Shown here: positions 18,066 through 25,816 of the stretch, in pieces
Position numbering within the stretch: position 1 is the stretch's first letter
Layout of the letters: every line of letters starts with the position of its first letter
From: Labrenzia sp. THAF82
GTDB taxonomy: Bacteria > Pseudomonadota > Alphaproteobacteria > Rhizobiales > Stappiaceae
Assembly: GCF_009363435.1 (NCBI RefSeq)
Contig: NZ_CP045354.1
Coordinates: forward strand, 1,144,501 to 1,208,500
Direction of reading: 5' to 3'
DNA length: 64,000 nt
Notes under the pieces: generated by a model
Told to the model about the DNA's origin: nothing
Seen by the model: only the letters and a program-made list of their open reading frames with translations
Database searches by the model: none
Made by a program: the position numbers and the translations under genes

Positions 18066-19427
18066 TCATGCCGCCTTTGCTGCCGCATTGTCGAGCGGCA
18101 TCTGAACCTTGATCCGGGTGCCGCCGGAGGAACGCCGGCTCAGGGAGAGGCTGCCGCCATAGGTCTCGATCCGTTCGCGCATGTTGCGGAAGCCTAGCCC
18201 GCCGGATTTCGGCAACGGTCGGGGAAGTCCGACGCCATTGTCTTCGACGGACAGAACAAGCGACTGCAATCCGACTTTCAGGCTGATGCTGACCTCGTTT
18301 GCCTGGGAGTGTCGAGCCACGTTCGTCATGCATTCCTGGACCACACGGTAAAGGGCAGTTTTAGCGCCCTCCGACAATCTGCTGTGACATTGTTCTGCGG
18401 TCACATTTACGGTTATGCCGGACTGATTTTGAAATTCCTTGCCCAAACTGCCGAGAGCTGCAGCAAGTCCCATATCGTCAAGAACGCTTGGTCGAAGGTC
18501 GCGGGAGATCCTCCGAACTTCTGCAATCGTGCCGTCGAGTGTCTTCAGGCACTTGGCTGCCTGGACTTGAAGATCCGGATCCCTGTTCGCTTCGCTATGG
18601 ATCATTTCAACGCCATAGCGCACGGAGACAAGCAATTGCGAGATGCTGTCGTGCAGTTCCGTTGAAACCCGCTTGCGCTCCTGTTCCTGGACCTGGAAAA
18701 TCCGGTTGGTCAACTCTTTCAGTTTGCTGTCAGCAAACCGTTGTTCGGAGAAGCGCACGCCGGCGATCAGCGAGCCTGCAATAACGATGGCTGCAAGCGT
18801 GATCATGAAAATGACAAACAGGGTCTGTCGGATACTGAGAGCGAACTCCGTCCGGATCGCAGCAACTTCGCGTGCAATATCGTCAGTGTAGAGACCGGTA
18901 CCGAGCATCCAGTCCCACTTGCTCAGCAGGATCGCATAGCCGAGCTTTTCTTCCACCGACCCGGTTGAAGGCTTGTGCCAGACATACTGATGAAATCCTC
19001 CACCTTCCTTGGCTGCTCCTATCAGATTGCGGATTACGTAGTCGCCGTTGTTGTCCTGCAGGTCCCACCAGTTGCCCCCGACCAGATGCGGCAGTTTCGG
19101 GTGAACCACATTGGTGCCGTCCAGCTGATAGACAAAGAAGTATCCATCATAGTCGAAGGTGAGGTTTTGGAGGATTTCCTTCACTTCGGCCTGGGCTGCC
19201 TCACGGCCGTCCGGCTCGTCTCTGTAAATCTGTTCAATGGACGTCAGTGCCAGGCTGACATAGTTGCGAATTTCCTGCCGCTTGGCGGCGAGAATACGTT
19301 GCTCGACGGACTGGGTTTCAGCATTGATGAGTTCAAGCGATTGATAGTAGGTCGCCCCCCCGATCAGCAGCGAGACCGCGATCAGCGGTAAAATGGTGAT
19401 GAGCAGCAATTTGGTCTTAAATGTCAC
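18066..19427 (-). CDS. Cache-domain sensor histidine kinase (HisKA_3/NarL type)
   Basis: A membrane histidine kinase of 453 residues. TM1 is at about 5-27, an extracytoplasmic single Cache domain at about 30-185 (FDYDGYFFVYQLDGTNVVHP, then GNWWDLQD), TM2 at about 190-212, a HisKA_3 dimerisation domain with the phospho-His in STELHDSISQLL, and a HATPase domain ending in GGLGFRNMRERI. The start is GTG at 19427: AGAGGG lies eight bases before it, whereas the upstream ATG (19484) would run through the putative operator. Cache domains of this type bind small organic acids. Being divergent from a 2-oxoacid-type TRAP system, it may sense the transported acid (inference). Confidence 0.9.
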   Translation of the reverse strand: MTFKTKLLLITILPLIAVSLLIGGATYYQSLELINAETQSVEQRILAAKRQEIRNYVSLALTSIEQIYRDEPDGREAAQAEVKEILQNLTFDYDGYFFVYQLDGTNVVHPKLPHLVGGNWWDLQDNNGDYVIRNLIGAAKEGGGFHQYVWHKPSTGSVEEKLGYAILLSKWDWMLGTGLYTDDIAREVAAIRTEFALSIRQTLFVIFMITLAAIVIAGSLIAGVRFSEQRFADSKLKELTNRIFQVQEQERKRVSTELHDSISQLLVSVRYGVEMIHSEANRDPDLQVQAAKCLKTLDGTIAEVRRISRDLRPSVLDDMGLAAALGSLGKEFQNQSGITVNVTAEQCHSRLSEGAKTALYRVVQECMTNVARHSQANEVSISLKVGLQSLVLSVEDNGVGLPRPLPKSGGLGFRNMRERIETYGGSLSLSRRSSGGTRIKVQMPLDNAAAKAA

Positions 19428-19483
19428 TAAATTCGCCCTCTTGTTGCACCAATACTCATTGCTCTTGCCATCTCTTGCGCACA

Positions 19484-19503
19484 TCTCGGTAGAACTACTG
19501 AGA
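19484..19503. promoter_or_regulatory. Near-perfect inverted repeat in the kinase/TRAP divergent promoter
   Basis: TCTCGGTAG (19484-19492) and CTACTGAGA (19495-19503) are 9-bp arms around AA with one mismatch. It lies 57 bases before the kinase GTG and 113 bases before dctP. Size and 2-fold symmetry suit a NarL-type dimer, and its position would allow control in both directions. Confidence 0.6.
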
Positions 19504-19616
19504 AGTTGCGCAGAACCACGAATAGATTTGCGGTCACTCCGTCAACTAGACATACGTCGAGATCGGTGCAAGTGTGTATTCCGATCTGAAATCGGGTCCG
19601 TTTAGGGAGGAAACTA

Positions 19617-20717
19617 ATGGATCGTCGTTCGTTTATCAAAAAGGCTGGCCTGGGCGCTGGCGGTATTGCTGCTGGCTCCGCTCTTGCTGCTCCGGCAATT
19701 GCGCAGGGCACCACCGACATGGTGATCGTGTCCACGTGGCCGCGGGATTTCCCAGGACTGGGTATTCCGGCACAGCGCCTTGCCGCTCGTATCGCCGAGC
19801 TGACCGAAGGCCGTATCAACGTTCAGTATTTCGCTGCTGGCGAGCGCGTTGGCGCGTTTGACTCCTTCGACGAAGTTGCTTCCGGTAACGCGCAGGCCTA
19901 CATCGCCGCCGACTATTACTGGAAAGGCAAGCATCCGGGTTGGGCAGCATTCACTGCTGTACCGTTCGGCCTTACTGTCACCGAAATGGACGCCTGGATT
20001 AAGTTCGGCGGCGGCCAGGAGCTCTGGGATGAGCTGGCAGCTGGCTTTGGTCTGAAAAACTTTGCTTGCGGTAACACCGGCGTTCAGATGGGCGGCTGGT
20101 TCAACAAGGAAATCGAAACTGCTGACGACCTGAAAGGTCTGAAGATGCGTATTCCGGGTCAGGGCGGTGACGTTCTGGCGAAACTCGGCGCATCTCCGGT
20201 ATCTCTGCCAGGTGGCCAGATTTACGAAAACCTTGTCTCCGGCGCGATTGACGCGACTGAGTGGGTTGGCCCGTTCAACGACTACTTTATGAAGTTCTAC
20301 GAAGCGGCCAAGTACTACTACTATCCGGGTATGCATGAACCGGGTGCCATGTTGGCCATGGGCTGCAACAAAGACTGGTTCGACGGACTTTCCAAGACCG
20401 ACCAGGCCATCATCGCAGCAGCATGTGCGGAAGAAAACGCCAACACCATGGCGGAAACAAATGCCAACAACGGTGTTTATCTGAAGCGCTTGATCGAAGA
20501 ACACGGCGTTGAACTGAAAGAGTTCAATGACGAGATCTACGATGCGTTCGGTGAAGCTGCACAGGAAGTTCTCGAAGAGGCAATGGATCACTCTCCAGAG
20601 TCCAAGAAGATCTTCGAAAGCGTTGTCAATGCGCGCCAGGAAATCGGCAGCTGGATGGCAATCTCCGACGTTGCTTATTCCAACAAGCGTAACCGCGTTC
20701 TGGGCATTCCGTCCTAA
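19617..20717 (+). CDS. TRAP transporter substrate-binding protein, TakP-like
   Basis: The periplasmic binding protein (366 residues) of a tripartite ATP-independent transporter. It carries a Tat-type signal (RRSFIKK at residues 3-9, cleavage near APAIAQG), unlike the Sec signal of many DctP proteins. The blocks LKMRIPGQGGDVLAKLGA, GAIDATEWVGPFND and YYYYPGMHEPG resemble the 2-oxoacid/lactate-binding TakP group. A 2-oxo acid or lactate is therefore the likely ligand (family inference). A strong GGGAGGAAACTA ribosome site precedes the ATG. A GC-rich hairpin follows it before dctQ, consistent with higher expression of the binding protein. Confidence 0.9.
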   Translation: MDRRSFIKKAGLGAGGIAAGSALAAPAIAQGTTDMVIVSTWPRDFPGLGIPAQRLAARIAELTEGRINVQYFAAGERVGAFDSFDEVASGNAQAYIAADYYWKGKHPGWAAFTAVPFGLTVTEMDAWIKFGGGQELWDELAAGFGLKNFACGNTGVQMGGWFNKEIETADDLKGLKMRIPGQGGDVLAKLGASPVSLPGGQIYENLVSGAIDATEWVGPFNDYFMKFYEAAKYYYYPGMHEPGAMLAMGCNKDWFDGLSKTDQAIIAAACAEENANTMAETNANNGVYLKRLIEEHGVELKEFNDEIYDAFGEAAQEVLEEAMDHSPESKKIFESVVNARQEIGSWMAISDVAYSNKRNRVLGIPS

Positions 20718-20735
20718 ACATGGTTCGGAGCTAAA

Positions 20736-20757
20736 GGGGCGGGAGAAATCCCGTCCC
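20736..20757 (+). promoter_or_regulatory. Intercistronic hairpin between dctP-type and dctQ-type genes
   Basis: A 9-bp stem GGGGCGGGA / TCCCGTCCC (one G-T pair) is closed by a GAAA tetraloop and lies 18 bases after the dctP stop. There is no strong T-run after it, so partial termination or mRNA 3'-end protection is more likely than full termination. Confidence 0.7.
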
Positions 20758-20794
20758 TCTTCGCATTGACAAGACTAAAAAAGGCAAAGCCACG

Positions 20795-21829
20795 ATGACG
20801 GCCTTGGACGGGGTTCAAGACGGCTCGTCTGCCATAAATTCCGACGGTTCACATTCGTCCGGTAGTGCTCGCATCTACCGCCTTTTCGGGTGGGTTGTGC
20901 TTGCAGTCATGGCAGCGTTTCTGATCAACAACTACCTCACGTATTGGCAGAACCTGCCCGGGATTTCCCCCATTTTCGGTGGAAAGGCAAACGGATCGAT
21001 GCCGATCCTTTGGTCCTGGCTGCAACTGGCAATCTATGCGGCATTCGCTCTTTGGGGCATTTCCTACGTATTGCGATCAGGCGCAACACTGCGCGAAGAC
21101 AGCGCCAGGATCAGTCAGATCAATGCCTATCTGATCCGAGCCGCGTTTTTTGCCGTGCTGATCGTAGGCCTTGTCGATGCTGCTATCTCATTTTTGCGTG
21201 TGGAAGGTTTGCTCGCAGGTGTGGTTGGCGAACAGCTGGCGGAAGATCTCGGCAAATCGCGCTTCCGTGGCGCATATGTTCATATGCCGCTGATCGCTGC
21301 ATCGGTGGTGATTGCCGCTTTCACCAGAACGCTCGGTTTTACCTGGCTGGCACTGCTTGTTGTCGGTGCCGAGCTCATGATCGTGATCGGCCGTTTCGTT
21401 TTCTCCTACGAACAGGCCTTTCTGGCTGACCTCGTGCGCTTCTGGTATGCGGCACTGTTCCTGTTCGCCAGTGCCTATACGCTTTTGGAAGAAGGCCACG
21501 TGAGGGTCGACGTCTTCTATGCGGGCATGGCTGCGAGGACCAAGGGGTATGTCAATGCCGTCGGTTCCGTGGTCTTGGGCATGAGCCTTTGCACTGTGAT
21601 CCTGGTTATCGGCATGGGCGGCAAGCAAAACATCATCAACAGCCCGATCTTGAGTTACGAAGTGACCCAGGCCGGATTTGGCCTTTACGTGAAGTATCTC
21701 ATGGCGGGTTTCCTCGGTGTCTTTGCCGTGACCATGATGGTCCAGTTCGTGGCCTATTTCCTGGACGCTGTCGCCGACATTCGCGGTGAGCCCGGCGGAC
21801 GGGATCATGACAGCCATTCTGTTCAATAG
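20795..21829 (+). CDS. TRAP transporter small permease subunit (DctQ type), enlarged
   Basis: The small membrane subunit of the TRAP system, 344 residues against the usual 160-230. An N-terminal polar Ser/Asp-rich stretch (1-28) precedes a first helix (about 30-50), a loop with FGGKANGSMPI, and further helices. The conserved DctQ part is in the C-terminal half: EEGHVRVDVFYAGMAARTKGYVN matches the family core. Total is about seven or eight helices. Enlarged DctQ subunits occur with TakP-like systems. It sits between dctP and dctM (21 bases before dctM), in one operon. Confidence 0.88.
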   Translation: MTALDGVQDGSSAINSDGSHSSGSARIYRLFGWVVLAVMAAFLINNYLTYWQNLPGISPIFGGKANGSMPILWSWLQLAIYAAFALWGISYVLRSGATLREDSARISQINAYLIRAAFFAVLIVGLVDAAISFLRVEGLLAGVVGEQLAEDLGKSRFRGAYVHMPLIAASVVIAAFTRTLGFTWLALLVVGAELMIVIGRFVFSYEQAFLADLVRFWYAALFLFASAYTLLEEGHVRVDVFYAGMAARTKGYVNAVGSVVLGMSLCTVILVIGMGGKQNIINSPILSYEVTQAGFGLYVKYLMAGFLGVFAVTMMVQFVAYFLDAVADIRGEPGGRDHDSHSVQ

Positions 21830-21850
21830 AGCCTGACGAGACCACTTGAT

Positions 21851-24517
21851 ATGGAACTTTTCTTCCTCTTCCTTCTTGTCGTCCTGATGGCTTTTGCCTT
21901 GGGGTCCGGCTTTCCGGTCGCCTTTGCCCTTCCGGGATCGGCCATTCTGACCATCGGCATTGCTGCAGGATCGGGATACCTGTTTGCCGGTGATCCGGCA
22001 GCCTATTTCGCCCATGGCGGGGCCGGACAGTGGCTTAGCGCAGGTGTCACGAACTTCCGAGGCATCTATTGGGAGGCGGAACGAGATACGCTGATCGCCA
22101 TTCCGCTTTTCGTTTTCATGGGCATCATGCTTCAGCGCTCGAAGATTGCTGAAGATCTGCTCGTGACCATGGCGCGTCTATTCGGTCCGGTTCCCGGCGG
22201 TCTCGGCATTTCGGTGGTGTTCGTGGGCGCTCTTTTGGCAGCGACCACAGGTATCGTTGGTGCGACTGTAGTCGCCATGGGCCTGATTTCGCTTCCGGCG
22301 ATGCTGCGCAACAACTATTCGGTGCCCTTGGCGACCGGCACGATTGCCGCGTCCGGCACGCTCGGTCAGATTATTCCTCCGTCCATCGTTCTCATCATTC
22401 TGGCCGACCAGTTGGCAAGTGCGGTGGATCAGGCAGGGTCGCTGCGCCAGACACTTTACAAGGACAGTACCGGCGAGATTTCCATGCCGTCGGATTTCTC
22501 GGTTGTCTCGACCAGCGCCGGTGAAATGTTCCTCGGGGCGTTTCTGCCGGGTCTTGTTCTGGTCGGCCTCTATATGCTGTTCATTCTCGGCTTTGCCCTG
22601 CTCAACCCCAAGGCGGCTCCGGCCGTCCATGAGGAAGGTACTTTCACACGAAAGTTCGCGGGCAAAGTGGTTATAACCCTGGTGCCGCCGCTGGCTCTGA
22701 TCTTCCTGGTGCTCGGCTCCATCATTGCCGGTATTGCGACAGTGAACCAGGCCGGTGCCATTGGCGCCGTCGGTGCGATGATCATGGCCGGCTACCGTCT
22801 CCGCGAAGGCAAGAAGGGCGCTTATTCGCCGGCTATCCTTGCGGTGATCGCTCTGCTTGGACTTGCGATGGTGATCAGCTTCATCGGAGCGGTGAACATC
22901 AAGCTGGTTACGTCCAGCCAGGATGTGCTTGGTCTTGTGCTTGCGCTGATAGCTGTCTCTCTGCTGCTGATTGCCATTTTCTGGTCCGGCTGGCGCACGC
23001 TGCAACTTGAAAACACCTTGCGTGGTGTCATGGTGGAAACGGCCAAGACGACGTCACTGGTGTTCATCATTCTGCTCGGCGCTGCCATGCTCACATCGGC
23101 CTTCAGGGCCTTTGGTGGGGAGGAGCTTGTCAAGGACTTCCTGCAGGGTTTGCCGGGAGGTTTCTGGGCTCAGTTCCTGATCGTCATGCTGGTGATCTTC
23201 ATTCTGGGCTTTTTCCTCGACTTCATTGAGATTGCCGTGGTGGTCGTGCCGATTGTCGCGCCCATTCTGCTTGCAGATCCGTCAGCAAACGTGACGGCCG
23301 TCTGGCTCGGTGTGATGATCGGTCTCAACATCCAGACATCGTTCCTGACACCGCCGTTCGGGTTTGCGCTGTTTTACCTGCGCGGCGTTGCGCCGGCAGT
23401 CGTCAAGACGCTGGACATGTACAAGGGCGTGATCGCCTTTATCTGCCTGCAATTGTTGGCGCTTGGTATTGTCGGCCTTTACCCGCAGCTGGTGAACTAT
23501 CTGCCGAACCGGTCGACACTTCTGTCTGAGACTGCGCCGCCGCCCAAGAACCCGCGTCTGCAATACTGCATGGAGCGCCTTGTTCATGAGGATTTCCAGC
23601 AGAACGGCAGCTCGATTCTGACCGCGATCCAGAATGCGGAAAGTATCGACATGAGTTATCTTCCGGAAGATCTCCAGGAAGACATGGCCGAGGGTTTTGC
23701 GAAGGCAAGAGAAGCTCTGCCCTTGATGCAAGCCATCAAGGACGCAGAGAACCAGGTTGCTTCAGCCTCCGGCGACTACCGACCGATGCACATTCAGGTG
23801 CGGGCGCTGGAGCGCGATGCGCGCCGGATCGACGAACGCATCGAAGAACTGCAGGTTGTTGTCGACAGGTCCGGCGAGGGGGGTGTCTATTCTCCTGAGC
23901 AAGGCGAGCGTGCGCAGGCGCGTATCGAGGCTCTTCAGAAAGAGCATGACGCCCTGTTGGCCGAGATCCCCGAGGCCTGGGAAAATGTCTATGGCGAGTT
24001 CTCCCAGATCCAGAAAGCGGAAAACACAGCCCGGCTGACCTATCGCAGGACAGTTGACCAAGCCTATGAACCGATGCTGGAGTTGAAGGCAATCCTGGCC
24101 GATGCCGATACGGTTGCAGCTTTCAAACCGGAGCTGGAAGCGCTGAAGCAAGAGGTTCCCCAGCTTGAGCCGGATGCCGCAGTGGAAGCGATTGCTGCCA
24201 TGCGGTCAAAGGTCGGTGCTGCAGAAGGGACCAGTGATATCCGAAAGGGTCTGACCGAAGCTCGCAAGATCATGCGGAGCCGTGAACCGAATGCGGAAGC
24301 CGCGGTTGAAGAGATCAACAAATCTCTGGAGGCGCTCGATGCGGATCTTGCCTGGCGCCAGAAAGCGGCAAATGAAATCCTGCCGCAAATTGCCGCCTAT
24401 GACGCTGCAATTGTCAACAATATCGGTTTGCGTCAGCAAAACCGGTTGCCGAATGACATGGCTCTGGACGTAGCAGCCTGCCTGTCCGATCACAGGGACA
24501 TTTCCCTGAGCTTCTGA
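21851..24517 (+). CDS. TRAP transporter large permease subunit (DctM type) with long C-terminal helical extension
   Basis: The ion-coupled membrane subunit of the TRAP importer. Residues 1 to about 565 hold the permease, with marks such as RSKIAEDLLVTMARLFGPVPGG, ATTGIVGATVVAMGLIS and SGTLGQIIPPSIVLIILADQ. It is larger than the usual 430 residues because of inserted loops. Residues about 566-888 form a charged, soluble, mostly helical extension with coiled-coil-like stretches (ALERDARRIDERIEELQVVV and similar). Nothing in it looks catalytic. It may be cytoplasmic or periplasmic and could be a regulatory or oligomerisation module. A strong terminator follows. Confidence 0.9.
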   Translation: MELFFLFLLVVLMAFALGSGFPVAFALPGSAILTIGIAAGSGYLFAGDPAAYFAHGGAGQWLSAGVTNFRGIYWEAERDTLIAIPLFVFMGIMLQRSKIAEDLLVTMARLFGPVPGGLGISVVFVGALLAATTGIVGATVVAMGLISLPAMLRNNYSVPLATGTIAASGTLGQIIPPSIVLIILADQLASAVDQAGSLRQTLYKDSTGEISMPSDFSVVSTSAGEMFLGAFLPGLVLVGLYMLFILGFALLNPKAAPAVHEEGTFTRKFAGKVVITLVPPLALIFLVLGSIIAGIATVNQAGAIGAVGAMIMAGYRLREGKKGAYSPAILAVIALLGLAMVISFIGAVNIKLVTSSQDVLGLVLALIAVSLLLIAIFWSGWRTLQLENTLRGVMVETAKTTSLVFIILLGAAMLTSAFRAFGGEELVKDFLQGLPGGFWAQFLIVMLVIFILGFFLDFIEIAVVVVPIVAPILLADPSANVTAVWLGVMIGLNIQTSFLTPPFGFALFYLRGVAPAVVKTLDMYKGVIAFICLQLLALGIVGLYPQLVNYLPNRSTLLSETAPPPKNPRLQYCMERLVHEDFQQNGSSILTAIQNAESIDMSYLPEDLQEDMAEGFAKAREALPLMQAIKDAENQVASASGDYRPMHIQVRALERDARRIDERIEELQVVVDRSGEGGVYSPEQGERAQARIEALQKEHDALLAEIPEAWENVYGEFSQIQKAENTARLTYRRTVDQAYEPMLELKAILADADTVAAFKPELEALKQEVPQLEPDAAVEAIAAMRSKVGAAEGTSDIRKGLTEARKIMRSREPNAEAAVEEINKSLEALDADLAWRQKAANEILPQIAAYDAAIVNNIGLRQQNRLPNDMALDVAACLSDHRDISLSF

Positions 24518-24537
24518 TCATCAGAACACACGTTATA

Positions 24538-24574
24538 AAGGAGCGGGAGGAACAATCCTCCCGCTCTTTTCTTT
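24538..24574 (+). terminator. Rho-independent terminator after the TRAP operon
   Basis: An 11-bp perfect stem GAGCGGGAGGA (24541-24551) / TCCTCCCGCTC (24556-24566) with an ACAA loop is followed by TTTTCTTT. Confidence 0.92.
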
Positions 24575-24658
24575 GGTTCTCCGGTTAAATAGGTTGGACC
24601 CGGCAAGATGGCCTTAAGGCCAGACAGTGCGGCCAGTTCATCGACAGGGGAGAGCGAT

Positions 24659-25054
24659 ATGCGACGAACAGGACGTTGCCTTTGCGGTAAAGTAACCTTT
24701 TCGGCAGAGGCGATGCCGCGCTTTCAGGCTTGCCATTGTTCCTCATGCCGCAAATGGGTTGGAGGCCCGTTCCTTTCCGTTCCCTGTGAAAGGGCCGAGT
24801 TCAAAGGACCCATCAAACGGTATGCTTCAAGCGAAGGTTTTGAGCGTGGATTCTGCGAGACCTGCGGATCCAACCTCTTCTTTCACCCGATTGGCAGCGG
24901 GTTGCATGGCATCCCGATTGGCCTTTTCGACGGTCAATCGGATCTGCCATTCAAGGCTGAGTTCTTCATTGACGAGAAGCCTGAAAATTATGCGTTTTCA
25001 AACGATACCAGACGCCTGACGGCTGCCGAGTTCAGGGACAAATTTCGCAAGTAA
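24659..25054 (+). CDS. GFA-domain (glutathione-dependent formaldehyde-activating-like) zinc protein
   Basis: A 131-residue GFA-family protein. The zinc-binding cysteines are GRCLCGKV near the start, CHCSSCRKW near residue 24, and FCETCGSNLFFHP near 70. The start at 24659 follows GGGGAGAG and removes a non-conserved 17-residue extension. The family binds two zinc ions; only a few members act in formaldehyde/glutathione chemistry, so a specific reaction is not claimed. It stands alone between the TRAP terminator and the convergent response regulator gene. Confidence 0.85.
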   Translation: MRRTGRCLCGKVTFSAEAMPRFQACHCSSCRKWVGGPFLSVPCERAEFKGPIKRYASSEGFERGFCETCGSNLFFHPIGSGLHGIPIGLFDGQSDLPFKAEFFIDEKPENYAFSNDTRRLTAAEFRDKFRK

Positions 25055-25083
25055 AGAAGCAGGCTTCAGGCCTTTGCCGGTAT

Positions 25084-25809
25084 TCATCCGGTCCAATTTA
25101 CGCCGCTTGCGAACATATAGCCCGATCCATAAACGGTTCTGATGACTTCAGCTTCGCCCTTTCTCGTCAGCTTTTTTCTGAGACGCGAGACTCGCACGTC
25201 AATCGAGCGATCCAGGCTTTCATCCCGCCCGCCATGCTCAAGCAGATAGTCACGCGTCAGGACCCGCTTCGGCGCGCGTAGCAAGGCTTCCAACAAAGTG
25301 GCCTCGCCGGTTGAAAGGAATGTTTCTTCTCCCTCGGGAGACGTCAGGCAGTGCGATGCCGGTCGATACGCCCAATTGTCAAACCGGGCAATCTCGACCT
25401 TTGACTCTGACTGAACCTGATCTGAACTGCGCCGCAAGATGGATCTGATCCTTGCCACGACCTCGCGCGGGTCGAATGGTTTGACCACATAATCGTCAGC
25501 GCCCAGTTCCAGCCCCAGAACGCGGTCTGTAGAGTGGCCGCGTGCCGACAGGACGATGATCGGGACCGAGGACTGACGTCTGATTTCGTTGATGAGGGCC
25601 ATGCCTTCCATGTCCGGAAGTCCCAGATCCACGATACAGGCGTCCGGAGTTTCCCGCTGCAGCGCATCAAGCACCTGCGCCGCAGTTGAAAAAACCCTGC
25701 CTTCCATTTCAAACTGAAGCATGGCGTCAATCAGCAAATTGCCGATCTCCGGTTCATCATCGACGATGAACACCGAGCGTTTGGCGCTTTGAACCGAGTG
25801 TGTCTGCAA
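25084..25809 (-). CDS. OmpR/PhoB-family response regulator
   Basis: A 241-residue response regulator: receiver at about 10-125 (FIVDDEPE; phospho-Asp in CIVDLGLPDMEG; Lys in DDYVVKPFDPREV) and winged-helix DNA-binding domain at about 140-235 (DYLLEHGGRDESLDRSIDVR, RTVYGSGYMF). The best start is TTG at 25809, which follows the kinase stop by seven bases and has TAGG/AGAGG upstream; an open frame continues to 25938 but would overlap the kinase. With the hybrid kinase it forms one operon. Targets are unknown. Confidence 0.9.
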   Translation of the reverse strand: MQTHSVQSAKRSVFIVDDEPEIGNLLIDAMLQFEMEGRVFSTAAQVLDALQRETPDACIVDLGLPDMEGMALINEIRRQSSVPIIVLSARGHSTDRVLGLELGADDYVVKPFDPREVVARIRSILRRSSDQVQSESKVEIARFDNWAYRPASHCLTSPEGEETFLSTGEATLLEALLRAPKRVLTRDYLLEHGGRDESLDRSIDVRVSRLRKKLTRKGEAEVIRTVYGSGYMFASGVNWTG

Positions 25810-25816
25810 TGGAAGC

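Noticed and set aside
19614..20591. A 325-codon open frame antisense to the TRAP binding-protein gene
   Set aside because: It lies wholly within a well-supported gene and arises from that gene's codon bias. No ribosome site or domain.
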